From Prorocentrum cordatum (lineage: Eukaryota; Sar; Dinophyceae; Prorocentrales; Prorocentraceae): 64,000 nt of DNA. The notes beneath the pieces are model-generated. The model was given only the letters and a program-made list of their open reading frames with translations. It searched no databases and had not been told where the DNA came from. The translations under genes and the position numbers were made by a program. The DNA is taken from the NCBI GenBank assembly GCA_963575745.1, contig CAUYUJ010018645.1:134929-198928 (forward strand), given 5' to 3'. How positions within the stretch are numbered: position 1 is the first letter of the stretch; the number at the start of each line of letters is the position of its first letter. Below, one piece after another: positions 51,995 to 62,927 of this stretch.

Positions 51995-52625
51995 AACAAA
52001 GTTTTCTTTCATTTTTCATTTTATAGCTCGCATGCGAGACCGAGTTTAGACCTCTCGATGCGAGGAAAAAACGCGCCCGGTGATACAAGATCGTTTATAT
52101 GCGTATCAGCTCGCTCTGTAGCTTATCTAAATCTTCAGATAAGGGAAACCGACAGCACTCGTCAATATGTCTCGTATAATACGAATTGGTTCGCAGATCT
52201 AGCTCGAGTAGGAAACCGAGTTCAAACCTCTTGATGGGACACACGAACGCCTCTGATGATTCTGGATCGGTTTCTGTAAGCATCAGCTCTGTAGCTGTCC
52301 TAAATCTCGAGTTAAGTACAGAAAACCGTCAACGCGTGTCAAGTGACTCGAAACGGGGCCGACGGTTCTCTCAAGTCTTTCGATAATAATATTGCAGCTA
52401 CGGACCTGAAAATTTAACTGGCAAACAAGGCACAACCCACTACAAGTGGGAAAAATACCGGTTCTTAAAACGAATTTTCAAATTTTAGACAAAGATAGAA
52501 AAACCGACCCCAAGTCGTCACATTGTCTCTTAAGGTCAGGTCGGCCAACTAGCTCCACCCTGCGCCCGAATTCCTCTTAGCCCATCTTGGCGACGAGCTC
52601 TACGAGGTATTTCTTCAGAATCCTA
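51878..52625. repeat. Repeat block 3: hairpin, ~170-bp units, inverted end
   Basis: Hairpin CCGGCGGT ... ACCGCCGG (51880-51912) with CTCGTAGAGCTCTG. About two ~170-bp units follow (52015-52350), then an AT-rich stretch and GAGCTCTACGAGG near 52600, inverted relative to the start motif. It overlaps the 3' end of the transposase ORF. Confidence 0.7.
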
Positions 52626-52905
52626 ACAGACAACCTGGACTTGAAATTGAAGACAGATCGCGAGGTTGAGTCCGATTTGAAAAACGATTCAAGGTTGGCG
52701 ACGGCTCTCCCCACGGAGCAAATAATTGTTTGATCGATAGTCTGCTTCAGACAATGGTGGTAGCATAGATTATCAAGAAATTAGACACAAAACATACAAA
52801 GAATTTGCGTAGAGACGCTTGCGCTGGAGCACGTGCAGCATTACAATCAGAAATCAGTGACCCTCATGGTTTCCTGGAGCAAAAGATCGCGGCGTCCTGC
52901 TTGCG
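52626..52905. other. Interval without a supported gene
   Basis: AT-balanced sequence, nothing recognised. Confidence 0.4.
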
Positions 52906-53400
52906 GTGCATTCGCGCTTCGATACAGAGCAAATCCCTGGAGAACCACGTCGCTTGAAAGATGGCGATAATGATATAGCGTTACATGTTTTCAAAAGGTC
53001 AGGAGAGGGAGTGAGTGGTTATCATTACGATCCCTTATTTCCCCTTGCAATTCCTGCACCAGCTACTCCCAGAACTGCCAGCGATGCACGACATACCAAA
53101 ATCGCCTTCGCAATCGCCTGCAAAACCTATTATAAAGGCGGCCGATGCTCTAATGCAGCTGCGCGCTTCTGGAGCACTCGCGATTTGAAAAGTCAAGTCA
53201 GGGAGAGTGGCAGCCCAATTTGTACTTTGAGGTATGCGTTGGACCGTTTCTTTTTCTCCGGAACGATGTCTGCGGCACGTGCAGAGTTTCGGTCGTGCAT
53301 CGAGCATGTGGCTCGCAGCGATCATCTGACGATTAAGGCTAAAATTCAGCGTCGCCCCTCCCTGGCGCTGCGCTTCCGCGCGCACAACGGGCAGCCAGCT
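52906..53400 (+). CDS. Unknown ORF fragment
   Basis: The frame runs to 53970, but only the first about 150 residues have natural composition (YHYDPLFPLAIPAPATP, KIAFAIACKTYYKGGRC, RYALDRFFFSGTMSAARAEF). After about 53345 it runs through a GACA-type microsatellite and repeat DNA. I recognise no family. It may be a truncated gene or an exon whose downstream part was replaced by repeats. Confidence 0.35.
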
Positions 53401-53654
53401 TCCGTGCAGCTGGCAGGGGCCATCCTGGGATATACCCAGACGCCCCAGCCAGCGAAACGTGACGCACAGGGAGGGTGGGCGGAAAAAAACCGCACCCAAG
53501 CGACGCGAATGCGCGCCGCCAACAAGAATCCTCAGGGCGACCACTGGACCGAGCACACCTGCCCCAGGTCGCCCCTTTCTCTGAGCCCCGAACCTGTCTC
53601 TGGTGATCGCCACCGAGGAGAGCTGCCAGACGGACCTCGCAGCCCCGAGCGCCG

Positions 53655-53683
53655 AGCGGACAGACAGACAAACAGACGGACAG

Positions 53684-53719
<36 letters not shown>

Positions 53720-53770
53720 ACAGACAGACGACAGCACGGACAGACAGACCGACCGACCGACCGGCCGACG
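53655..53770. repeat. (GACA)n-type microsatellite
   Basis: GACAGACA and GACGGACA units. The same type occurs at 56868-56945. Confidence 0.9.
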
Positions 53771-53934
53771 CCCCCCACAGCGAAGCGTGGGAAAAACAAC
53801 AAACGTTGGGGCCACAGGACATCCCGAGGAGCCAAGCTCGGGAACTCCCAATAGGGAGCGCTCGCTGCCGCGAGCTTGCTGCTAAGAGGAACAGGGGCCA
53901 TGATGCCAAGAGGCATGGGGTCCGTGTGCTCCTC

Positions 53935-53985
53935 GAATTTCACTGCCTCCCAAATCGCTGCGCAATTTAGGGGCGACAAAAAAAA
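53935..53985 (+). repeat. TIR-like solo sequence (related to 59191 and 57095)
   Basis: ACTGCCTCCCAAATCGCTGC and GCAATTTAGGGGCGACAAA resemble the left terminal repeat at 59191-59232 with several changes. A GACA microsatellite lies about 170-280 bp upstream, as at 57095. Confidence 0.6.
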
Positions 53986-54164
53986 ACAAATCTAGCTGAC
54001 TGGATTGCGTCGATTCCTTGATTTCTTGAATTGCCTTGCCTGAGGAAGCGCTGCAAAATAATATCCTCGCTGGTCTTATCCAGGAGCGGATCAGAGAGGA
54101 GGTGGGAGTAGTAGGGATGGATCCAGTGAGGAGCAGGGGGAAGACACCAGCAGATTGCGAAATG

Positions 54165-55440
54165 TTCAGCTGAGATTGCCGCCCAGGGCGTTTGTGTGCT
54201 CAGATTGCCGTTCTGTGCGTTTCCGTGCTTGTTTGCTCAGCTTGCAATTTGGGGCGTTATCCTGCTCAGAGTGTCGTTCTGGGCATTTCCAAGCTCAGAT
54301 TGCCGTTCTGGGGTTTTCGTGCTTAGATTGCTATTCTGGGCGTTTTCGTGCTCAGATTACCGTTCTGGGCGTTTCGGTGCTCAGATTGCCGTTTTGGGCG
54401 TTTCCGTGCTCAGATTGCCGTTTTGGGCGTTTTCGTGTAAAGATTGCCGTTCTGGGCGTTTCCGCGCTCAGATTGCCGTTCCGTGCGTTTCCGTGCTCAG
54501 ATTGCCGTTCTGGGCGTTTCCGTGCTCAGATTGCCGTTCTGAGCGTTTTCGTGCTCAGATTGCCGTTCTGGGCGTTTTCGTGCTCAGATTGCCGTTTTGG
54601 GAGTTTTCGTGCAAAGATTGCCGTTCTGGGCGTTTCCGTGCTCAGATTGCGGTTATGGGCGTTTCCGTGTTCAGATTGCCGTTCTGGGCGTTTCCGTGCT
54701 CAGATTGCCGTTCTGGGCGTTGCCTTGCTCAGATTGCCGTTCTGGGCGTTTCCCTGCAAAGATTGCCGTTCTGGGCGTTTCTGTGCTTAGATTACCGTTC
54801 TGGGGGTTTCTGTGCTCAGACTGCTGTTCTGAGCGTTTTCGTGTTTAGAATCCGTTTTGGGCGTTTTCGTGCTCGGATTGCCATTCTAGGCGTTTCTGTG
54901 CTCAGGTTGCCGTTTTGAGCGTTTCTGTGTTCAGATTGCCGTTTTGGGCGTTTTCGTGATTGGATTGCCGTTTTGGGCGTTTCCGTGCTCAGATTGCCTT
55001 TCTGGGCGTTTCCGTGCTCAGATTGCCGTTCTGGGCGTTTCCGTGCTCAGATTGCCGTTCTGGGCGTTTCCCTGCAAAGATTGCTGTTCTGGGCGTTTTC
55101 GTGGTTGCCGTTCTGGGCGTTTTCGTGCTCATATTGCCGTTCTGGGCGTCGTTTCCGTGCTCAGATTGCCGTTTGGGGCGTTTCTGTGCTCAGGTTGCCG
55201 TTTTGGGCGTTTCCGTGCTCAGATTGCCGTTCTGGGCGTTTCTGTGCTCAGGTTGCTGTTTTGGGCGTTTCCGTGCTCAGATTGCCGCTCTTTGTTTTTG
55301 TGCTCAGATTGCCGTTCTGGGCGTTTCCATGCTCAGATTGCCGCTCTGGGCGCTCCTGTGCTCAGATTGCCGTTCTGGGCGTTTTCGTGCATAGACTGCC
55401 GTTCTCGCTTCCGTGCTCAGATTGCCGTTCTTGGCGCTTA
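54165..55440 (+). repeat. 29-bp satellite, about 44 units
   Basis: Units of GCTCAGATTGCC plus GTTCTGGGCGTTTCCGT follow head to tail for about 1.27 kb with light divergence; occasional units are shortened or have GCAAAGATTGCC. 29 is not a multiple of three, so the plus frames read the repeat in rotation (CRSGRFRAQIAVLGVSVLRL pattern) and stay open throughout. The minus strand is full of stops. Confidence 0.97.
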
Positions 55441-55499
55441 TTCTTGTGATTTGGTCTTGTGTGATTCTTCTTTCTTCTTCATGTATGACAGAGTTGCGT

Positions 55500-56540
55500 T
55501 TTCGTCTGAGTTTTTTTTTTTTTTAGGGGGGGGGGGGTCTGCGCGGAAAAACGCTCGAGACAAGAGACAACAACCAGCCAATGCGCGGTAGGCACCGCGG
55601 GGCAAAACGTAGCCAGCGCCGATGCGATGCCCATCCCCCTCCGCAGCCTGAGTGCACCACCCAGGCCCCCGGAGGGCGTCATAGGCGCCCCTGCCGAGCA
55701 CTGAGTGCGATGCTGCCCTGGTGGAGAACCTGCCTTGCCGCGCTGGCCCCCTGCAGCTGGACGGTGCTGGGCTTCCGTCAGAGATAGGATTTCCCTGACG
55801 CCACCGCGCGGCCGACGCAATTCAACTCTGCCACCGCCGCCGCCGGAGGACACAGAGCAGATCTGAATGAGCGCCCATCTTTGGGGCGAGCGCGTCCGCC
55901 TGGACGCGGCGCGCAGGGGCTTACGCTCGTCCTCCGCTAAAGGATGCTGTCCGTCGTCGCGGAGCAGGCGAATCCGTTTCCAAACGGATTTTTCCATTTC
56001 TTTCCTGGTGGGTGGCCTGGGCGACCCCATTCTATATGTGACGGGGCGCGCCGTCTTGGCGGGCAACGCCGCCAAGGCGACGCGCTAAAGGCATGCGCGC
56101 ACAGCTCGTCTGCACGCTGTCGGCACCGGATGGACGCAACGACGCCAGAATATCAGCTTCGCCTCGGGGCCGAGGCCGCCAGGCAGCAGCTTGCGCAGGG
56201 GCTTCCGACCCCACGCTAAGTCTCACCCTGTTTAGTCTGCCGATTCTCCGGCTGGGGCCGAAAATCTCCCGAAACTCGATGGGGCGACTTCCCATGGGAA
56301 ATCCGTCCGTCCAGTTGCAATCTCAGCCGCCGAATTTTCAGCAGCCACACCAGAATTTAATCCTGAGCTCGCTGGTGAAAGGGCGTCAGCATGGACATGC
56401 CGATAACGCGCCGTTTGGGACGCGGGCCCCCCGGGGTCGGTCGAGGACAGGCGTGCGAGGCCCAGCACAGCGCACAGCGGAGGCAGGAACGGCGAGGAGC
56501 ACGGGCACCGACGCGCAGTGGGACTGCGCAGAATGCGGGC
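55500..56540. other. Interval without a supported gene
   Basis: A T-run followed by a G-run lies at 55512-55540. AATCCGTTTCCAAACGGATT near 55970 is a local palindrome. Frames on both strands lack recognisable protein. Confidence 0.4.
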
Positions 56541-56545
56541 GCTCC

Positions 56546-56800
56546 CTGGTGCCTGAGGCCCCCAGGGAGTGCGAATGCGTGGTGCCTGAGGCTCCCACGG
56601 CGCGCACTGCGCTTGCCGCCGAGACCGCCCCTGGTGCCTGAGGCCCCCAGGGAGTGCGAACGCGTGGTGCCTGAGGCTCCCACGGCACGCACTGCGCTTG
56701 CCGCCGAGACCGCCCCTGGTGCCTGAGGCCCCCAGGGAGTGCGAACGCGTGGTGCCTGAGGCCCCCACGCCACGCACTGCGCTCGCCGCAAAGAAAACGC
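56546..56800 (+). repeat. 85-bp tandem repeat, three units
   Basis: CTGGTGCCTGAGGCCCCCAG recurs at 56546, 56631 and 56716. Each unit contains a second half-copy GTGGTGCCTGAGGC(T/C)CCCAC, so the unit itself is an old duplication. Confidence 0.9.
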
Positions 56801-56867
56801 CCACGCCACGAGGCCCACCCCGCGGTGCCAGCTGACACCCGGGCAGGACGAGGACGTTCCAGGGAGA

Positions 56868-56945
56868 CGACGGACAGACAGACCGACAGACAGACGACAG
56901 ACCGACAGACACACAGACGGGACGGACGGACAGACAGACCCACAC
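56868..56945. repeat. (GACA)n-type microsatellite
   Basis: GACAGACC and GACAGACA units. Confidence 0.85.
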
Positions 56946-57094
56946 CCGCCGTCCACAGGACACGGCGCGTTAGCTGACCCACCAGGGCGGGTGAACTCCG
57001 CCACCCCCAGTTGGAGGTATCAAAAAAAAGCTTCGTGCGTTCTGCTGGGAGCTCAAGGCCATTAGGCTGGGAGGAGTTTGGCACCACTAACTCC

Positions 57095-57147
57095 TGAAAT
57101 TTTCCTGCCCTCCAAACCGCTGCGCGATTTGAGGGCTAACAAATCGC
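57095..57147 (+). repeat. TIR-like solo sequence
   Basis: AAATTTTCCTGCCCTCC then AAACCGCTGCGCGATTT closely match the terminal repeat at 59191-59232. No inverted partner was found nearby. Confidence 0.7.
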
Positions 57148-57298
57148 GGCCAACAGCTCCCAGGTGGCAACTTGTGTTTTTACCTAACAGCGAAGACTAA
57201 TAGGTTTCTACTGGGGTCAAAAGAGAGCAGCAGATGACTCCACAGGGGGGCCTGGGCGGGTGCCGGCCAGGGTGCCGCAGAACTCATTTTAAGCCAAC

Positions 57299-57570
57299 AG
57301 TCACACACTTCGTGCTCTTCGACTTCCCAAAACTCCATTCCCGGGCCACATTCTGAATGCCCGGAGCCAACTGTAGGCCACTTCGTGCTCTTCGATTTCC
57401 CAGAACTCCATTCCCGGGCCACATTTTGAATGCCCGGAGCCAACTGTAGGCCACTTCGTGGTCTTCGAGTTCCCAGAACTCCATTCCCGGGCCAGATTTT
57501 GGGTGCCCGTAGCCAACTGTAGGCAACTTCGTGCTCTTCGACTTCCCAGAACTCCCATTCCTGGGCCACA
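57299..57570 (-). repeat. 72-bp repeat family, four units
   Basis: Units begin CTTCGTG(C/G)TCTTCGA at 57309, 57381, 57453 and 57527. They are the reverse complement of the repeats at 18395-18570. The array ends within 30 bp of the long purine microsatellite. Confidence 0.92.
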
Positions 57571-57589
57571 CTTTCAGCAGGGGCAAGAG

Positions 57590-58440
57590 CACGACGAGGA
57601 GGAGGACGAGCAAGACCAGGAGGACGAGGACGAGCAGGAGCAGGACGAGGAGCAGGAGGAGCAGGAGAAGAAGGACGAGCAGGAGGAGGAGGAGGACGAG
57701 CAGGAGGAGGAGGACGACCAGGAGGAGGAGGACGACCAGGAAGAGGAGGAGGAGGAGGAGGAGGGGAGGGGGAGGACTACCAGGAGGAGGAGGAGGAGGA
57801 GGAGGAGGAGGAGGAAGAGGAGGAGGAGGACGAGGAGGAGGAGGAGGAGGAGGACGAGGAGGAGGAGGGGGGGGGAGAGCACCAGGAGGAGGAGAACGAG
57901 GACCACCAGGAGGAGGAGGAGGAGGAGGAGGAGGAGGAGGAGGAGGAGGAGGAGGAGGAGGAGGAGGAGAGAACACCAGGAGGAGGAGGACGAGCAAGAC
58001 GAGGAGGACGAGAACGAGGACGACCAGGAAGAGGAGGAGGAGGAGGAGGAGGGGAGGGGGAGGACTACCAGGAGGAGGAGGAGGAGGAGGAGGAGGAGGA
58101 AGAAGAGGAGGAGGAGGACGAGGAGGAGGAGGAGGAGGACGAGGAGGAGGAGGGGGGGGTGAGAGCACCAGGAGGAGGGACCAGGAGAAGGAGAACGAGG
58201 ACCACCAGGAGGAGGAGGAGGAGGAGGAGGAGGAGGAGGAGAGAGCGAGGAGGACGAGAACGAGGACGAGCAGGAGGAAGAGGAGGAGGAGGAGGAGGAG
58301 GAGGAGGAGGAGGAGGAGCAGGAGAAAAATGAGGAGGAGGAGGAGGAGGAGGAGGAGGAGGAGCAGGAGAAAGAGGACGAGCAGGAGGAGCACGAGGACG
58401 AGCAGGAGGAGGAGGAGGACGAGCAGGAGGGGAGGGCGGC
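57590..58440. repeat. (GGA)n microsatellite, ~850 bp
   Basis: GGA/GAC/GCA trinucleotides on the plus strand with internal higher-order copies (GAGCACCAGGAGGAGG and AGGGGGAGGACTACCAGG occur more than once). Poly-Glu/Arg and poly-Leu/Ser/Pro frames on the two strands are artefacts. Confidence 0.97.
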
Positions 58441-58633
58441 CGGCTGCCCCGGCCGGCTCCTACACATGGCTGTTAGGTTGCTTTGCCGGGATAATTCTAT
58501 AGCAAGCCCAGCGCCAAACAGCACTGGAAACTCGTGCCGAGGACCAGACGCGCGCGTTGGGCGCACAAACCACCCAGGCGAGGTCACCACCGCCAGTGGC
58601 GTCAGAGTAAACTATGCACTTGGTCCTGGCTGT

Positions 58634-58760
58634 GGACTGCAAAGAAAATCTCCTGCAGGCTACCCTCGCAGGAGCAAAGGGCAGCGACGTGAAGCCTGCT
58701 GCTGGGCTGGGCCCCTGGGCAAACGCACCAGGCCCACAGCCCGGCAGGACAGCCTGCAGA
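58634..58760 (+). repeat. ~110-bp duplicated segment, copy 1
   Basis: Nearly identical to 59231-59345: AAAATCTCCTGCAGGCT, CGCAGGAGCAAAGGGCAGCG, ACGTGAAGCCTGCTGCTGGG and GCAAACGCACCAGGCCCA. It contains a CTCCTGC/GCAGGAG hairpin. Confidence 0.9.
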
Positions 58761-59190
58761 AGCAGCCAACCAAGACCCCAAGCCGCATTCGCGGCACAAG
58801 GGTGGCAGAGGGTGGGTTGCGGCGCCGCCAGCTCTCTGGTCCTGCGGGGGCCGCCTCGGTCCCACCGCGGCGTGCTGCTCCCTACTCGTGCAGGAAGCTG
58901 GGCACCCTGCACCTCCTTGCAGAAAGGCTTGCCGCTTCTGCGGGAGCCTTCTCCCGTGCCTTGCTGGATTCTTGCCGTTGACCAGCCAGCCAGCCAGGAG
59001 GAGGAAGGTGGAGGCGAGCGGGAGGTGACGCCGCTCGCGCGTGTGAGCCGCACGCCCCCTCTTGGAGGCAACGAAGCAGAGGGGAGTTGCGCTGGCAACC
59101 CACGGCGCTCCACGGCGCATTCATAGAGAATTGCAAAGAGGCAAAGATGTCAGAAGGCGAAGAGGCACCCATTTGGCACCGGTCACCTTG

Positions 59191-60687
59191 GGAGATTTTC
59201 CTGCCCCCCAAACCGCTGCGCGATTAAGGTGCTATGAAAATCTCCTGCAGGCTGCCCTCGCAGGAGCAAAGGGCAGCGACGTGAAGCCTGCTGCTGGGCT
59301 TGGCTCCTGGGCAAACGCACCAGGCCCAATGCACCCAGGGCCCAGCAAAGCAGCTGCCATGGCACGCCTGTGTCTGAAACGCAGGAGGCCCAATGCACAG
59401 ACAAGGCGTTGTCTGGGGGATGCTTGGGGTGGCCAGCGTGATGCTTGTGTGAGCCCGCGCCTGAATGCGCAGAGTCGCGTTCCAATTGCAGATCAGGGCA
59501 AGCCTTCGCTCGAGGATTCGCTTCTCGATTGCGAAGCCCGTGTGCGGGATCGCTCTGATTGCGAATCTAATCGCGCCCGCGCCCAAATGTGCAGAATTGC
59601 CCCGAACGCAGCATCTGCCGCACCTGCGCCAACAGCGCCGACGCGCGCTGCGATTACACCACTGGGCCTGCGCCCGAATGCGCAGAGTTGCGTCCCCATT
59701 CTGGAACCGGGCGCGCCTACGCCCGAACAGACAGAATCGCGTTCCCATCACAGTATGAACACACCTGCGCCCGAACGTCCAGAACCATGCCACGAATGCG
59801 AAACTCGGCGCGCTTGCACCTGAGTGCCGAATCCTGCGTTGGAAAGGAGAGCCGGCGCGCCTGCGCCCGAATGTGCAAAAACGTACCCCGATCGGAATTC
59901 CAGACGCACCTGCTCCGGTTTAGGGTTCATTGCCATTCAGAATTCCAGAAGTACCTGCCCCTCGGATTCCCGATCGGATTCAAGGTCCGATTGCGGGTTC
60001 TGGCGCGCCTGCGCCAGCACGCGCGGCGCTCACAGTCAAATTTACGGGATCGCGCTCCAATTCTTATATCAGAAGCACGTGATTGCGATTCCGGCCACGC
60101 CTGCAGCCAAGTGTATGGAATCGTGCTCCAATTCCGATTCCGGACGCGTATGCGCCAGATCCAAATGAGATTCTGGGCACGTCTGCGCCCGAACGCGCGA
60201 AGTCGCGCCCCGATTGAAATCACAGACGCGCCTGCGCCCGGATTTGCTGACCCCCACCTCGATCGCATTGTTCGCCCGCGCAATCGCACTCCAAATGCGA
60301 TACCGGGCACGCTTGCGCCCGAATGCACAGAGTCGCGGCCCCAGTGGATACGTGGTGCACCTGTGCCCGAACGAATGCACGTGATCGCGCTCCCGTAACA
60401 ACAATCAGCGCGCGTGCGCCCGAACGCGCAGATCGCGTCCTGAGTGCGAAATATCGCGCCGAGACGACGACAACGGCGCGCCCGCGCCCGAACTTGCAGA
60501 AACGTGCCCCGGTCGCAATTCTGGGTGCTCCTACGCCGAAACATGGATTCAGGCTCGGAGTGCGGGTTCAGACGAGCACGCAATCCGAATGCGATTCTGG
60601 GCGCGCTCGCATCCATCGCTCTTGCGCCCGAATGCGGAATTAATCGCCCCTAAATCGTGTAACGGTTTGGGGGGCAGGAAAATCTCC
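59191..60687. mobile_element. 1.5-kb element with terminal inverted repeats and inner tandem array
   Basis: 59191-59232 begins GGAGATTTTCCTGCCCCCC, followed by AAACCG. Its reverse complement ends the element at 60643-60687, with 25 perfect matches and then about 75 percent over 20 more bases. Inside are the second copy of the ~110-bp segment (59231-59345) and a degenerate tandem array (about 59450-60640) built on CGCCTGCGCCCGAATGCGC. No transposase is present, so it would be non-autonomous. Flanks show no clear target duplication. Confidence 0.75.
59450..60640 (+). repeat. Degenerate array of CGCC(T/C)GCGCCCGAATGCG units
   Basis: The core GCGCCCGAATG or GCGCCCGAACG recurs roughly every 35-90 bases, usually followed by GCAGA and (A/G)TCGCG or TTGCG and then ATTC(T/C)G words. 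Divergence is high, suggesting an old satellite. Confidence 0.75.
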
Positions 60688-60689
60688 AG

Positions 60690-61588
60690 GAGGACTCGAG
60701 TGGTCTCCTCGCTTCTTGGCCTCGGTGGCCTCAGTGGAATCGCATTCGTTCGCTGCCTGGCAGTGCCCCCGTGGCGCGGCGGATCGTTGTGCTTACAGCC
60801 GGTGGCCGCGTGCGGCTGGTGGATTTGGGCGTGGGGATGCTACGCCACTTGCCCTTCCCCTCCCTCTGGCCGCGAGTGCGCGAGGATAACCGCGCCTTTG
60901 GCTGGCGGTGGCAGTGGTATTCCTGTGAAGGTATGGGCGCGCCTGGCCGTGCTCTTGGGCGCTCGGGTTGCGGCTCGTGCTCCTCGTCGCCGCTGCCCTT
61001 CCTCGTCGCCTTCCTGGCTCTGTCCGTGCATTCTGGCGCTGAGGGCGATGCGGGCAGCGTCGTTTCGTTTCCGCGGGCTGGGGGGCCCGGGCGGGCAGCG
61101 TTCGCTCCCGCAGCTCGGGAAAACACCGCAGGTCGGGCACCAGCGTTCGTGCCCAGGTCGGGAGGTGCACCCGCAGGTCGATCGGCGCCGCGTTCTGTTT
61201 GCAGTGGGTCCGGGCCGTCGGTTTGGGGTGCACCCGCACGTCGGGCATAGGTTGCTCCTGCGGGGGGCGCAACGCCTCTGTGTTGGGCGTTTTGCGCGGG
61301 TCGGCGCGGTCTTCCGTGGGGTGGCCCTGGCGGCCTGGCCGGCTCTTGTGGTTGGCCGTGGCCTGTGGCGCGGGCGCTCTGCGGGGCTGCTCGGGCGGTC
61401 CCGTGGTCTCTCGTGGCATCGTTTCTCGTTGCTTGTGGGTTGGGCTTTCCGTTCGCGGCTTCGTCCTGGCCGGCGCTGCGCCCAGGCCTGCTGCAGCCGC
61501 AGTCTTCTGGCTCCAGCTTTCCGGCGCTTCCACCTGCTCATTTCGCCCTGGTACTAGCCAGCACTTACCCACAGCTGAGCATCGCGCC
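60690..61588 (+). other. 5' region of the retroelement
   Basis: GC-rich, with open frames on both strands but no recognisable protein. GGTCGGG-type words (CGCAGGTCGGGCACCAGCG, CCCGCAGGTCGA, CGCACGTCGGGCA) repeat at about 35-80 bp spacing from 61120 to 61250 and may be part of an untranslated region or promoter. Confidence 0.4.
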
Positions 61589-62869
61589 ATGTCCTTCAGC
61601 GCCGCAGACGTCGAGGCTTTCGTGCGGGACCTCCCGCAGGGCGCCCTGTGCGGCGCGGAGGTTGCTGCCCAGATCAAGTGGTGCGAATGTTTGCTCAGTG
61701 TGGACGAGTCGCCTAAGGCTCACCACGACCTCTTCTGGTACCTCTCCGTCGGGAGGCTCCTGGCGGAGAAGCTTGGCACGCTTTCGCAGCTCGACATTGG
61801 CGATTCGTGCATGCGCGAGATCATCGGGACCACTGTCAGGCACGGCGAGAAACCTTACACTTCAGAGGCAGAGACCTCCGTCTTCCAGGCGTGGGTTGTC
61901 CAGCCGGCGCAGGTCGCCTTTGCCTACAGGGTACAGCGCAAGTGCGCCACTGTCGTGCCTCAAGCTCCGACGCCTGAAAGCACCCTGGCGGGCACGATGA
62001 ATGCTTACCTTGAGGCGCAGGCGGCGAGCCACAAGCGCTCCGTGAAGGCGCTGTCCTTCAACCTCGCAGCCAGGCTCACCGAGCTGGGGATGGACAGGTT
62101 CCCCCAGGACGTCCTGCCCTCAGAGGAGAACTTGGCTGTCTTTGAGGCGGCAGGGCGCATCGCCAGAGAGAAAGGGCGCCTGTATGTAGGCAGCGCTGAC
62201 GGCGAAGATCTTCAGAAGAACTTCCGCCCAGCGCGGTCGAGGATTCCTCGCATCGACGTGCCCGTGGGCGACGGGCCGGTGCCAGACCGCCAGCGGCAAA
62301 TGGCCGAGCTGAAGCGGGTCAGGGCTACCTCGGAGCTGGACTACCCTGGGTACGCCACTTTCCACGCCCACATCATGGATTGGGGCCTGAAGCTCATTCT
62401 GATGAAGACCGCTACCCCCCTCGAGATTCTCGGCTACTCGATGCTGCTCAGCAAGATTGCTGAGGAGGAGGGCGGCGTGCGCACAGCGTACCAATATGAT
62501 GTCATGGCTCGCCTGGCGATGGCGATGGCCCTGGAGCGCGGCGACCCCGATTGGAACCTGCATTTCACGAAAGTGGACGCCGATCTCGCCAAGCAGGCGA
62601 AGAGCAAGGTGGAAGCCAGGGCGGCCGAAGCAGCCAGGGCGCTGGCAGGTAAGGGCGCGGGCAAAGGCAAGCACGGCAAGGGCGACGCCTTTGGCGCGAA
62701 GGGCAGCGAGCGCAGCTCGGGCAGCGCTGCAGCGAGGCCGCCGCCACGGTCGCTCTCGCCAGCTGTGCCGCCGCGGTCCCGCAGCCCCTGGCGCAACCAG
62801 GACGGCTGGCACCAGACCAACGACCAGGGCAGCTGGAAGCAGAAAGGCTGGCAGCAGCGCAGGAAGTGA
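61589..62869 (+). CDS. Gag-like ORF1 of a retroelement
   Basis: 426 residues from the ATG at 61589; the frame is open further upstream, but that sequence lacks protein character. Residues 1-300 look globular and helical (DVEAFVRDLPQGALCGAEV, QIKWCECLLS, MNAYLEAQAASHKRSVKAL, MDWGLKLILMKTATPLEILG). The C-terminus is basic and low-complexity (KGAGKGKHGKGDAFGAKG, then RSLSPAVPPRSRSPWR and several Trp/Gln), as in nucleic-acid-binding Gag tails. The RT ORF follows 58 bp after the stop in another frame and is open across the overlap. A structural or nucleoprotein role is inferred from position and composition. Confidence 0.7.
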   Translation: MSFSAADVEAFVRDLPQGALCGAEVAAQIKWCECLLSVDESPKAHHDLFWYLSVGRLLAEKLGTLSQLDIGDSCMREIIGTTVRHGEKPYTSEAETSVFQAWVVQPAQVAFAYRVQRKCATVVPQAPTPESTLAGTMNAYLEAQAASHKRSVKALSFNLAARLTELGMDRFPQDVLPSEENLAVFEAAGRIAREKGRLYVGSADGEDLQKNFRPARSRIPRIDVPVGDGPVPDRQRQMAELKRVRATSELDYPGYATFHAHIMDWGLKLILMKTATPLEILGYSMLLSKIAEEEGGVRTAYQYDVMARLAMAMALERGDPDWNLHFTKVDADLAKQAKSKVEARAAEAARALAGKGAGKGKHGKGDAFGAKGSERSSGSAAARPPPRSLSPAVPPRSRSPWRNQDGWHQTNDQGSWKQKGWQQRRK

Positions 62870-62927
62870 GCGGCTCCAAGCCGGAGTGCGAGCCCAGGAG
62901 GCTCCAGCGTCGATTCTGCCCATTTTG

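Noticed and set aside
57505-57530. CGTAGCCAACTGTAGG as a spliced-leader start
   Set aside because: It is one variant of the 72-bp repeat unit; the other units read GGAGCCAACTGTAGG.
57284-58590. Poly-Leu/Ser/Pro and poly-Arg/Glu proteins
   Set aside because: Translation of the (GGA)n microsatellite on either strand.
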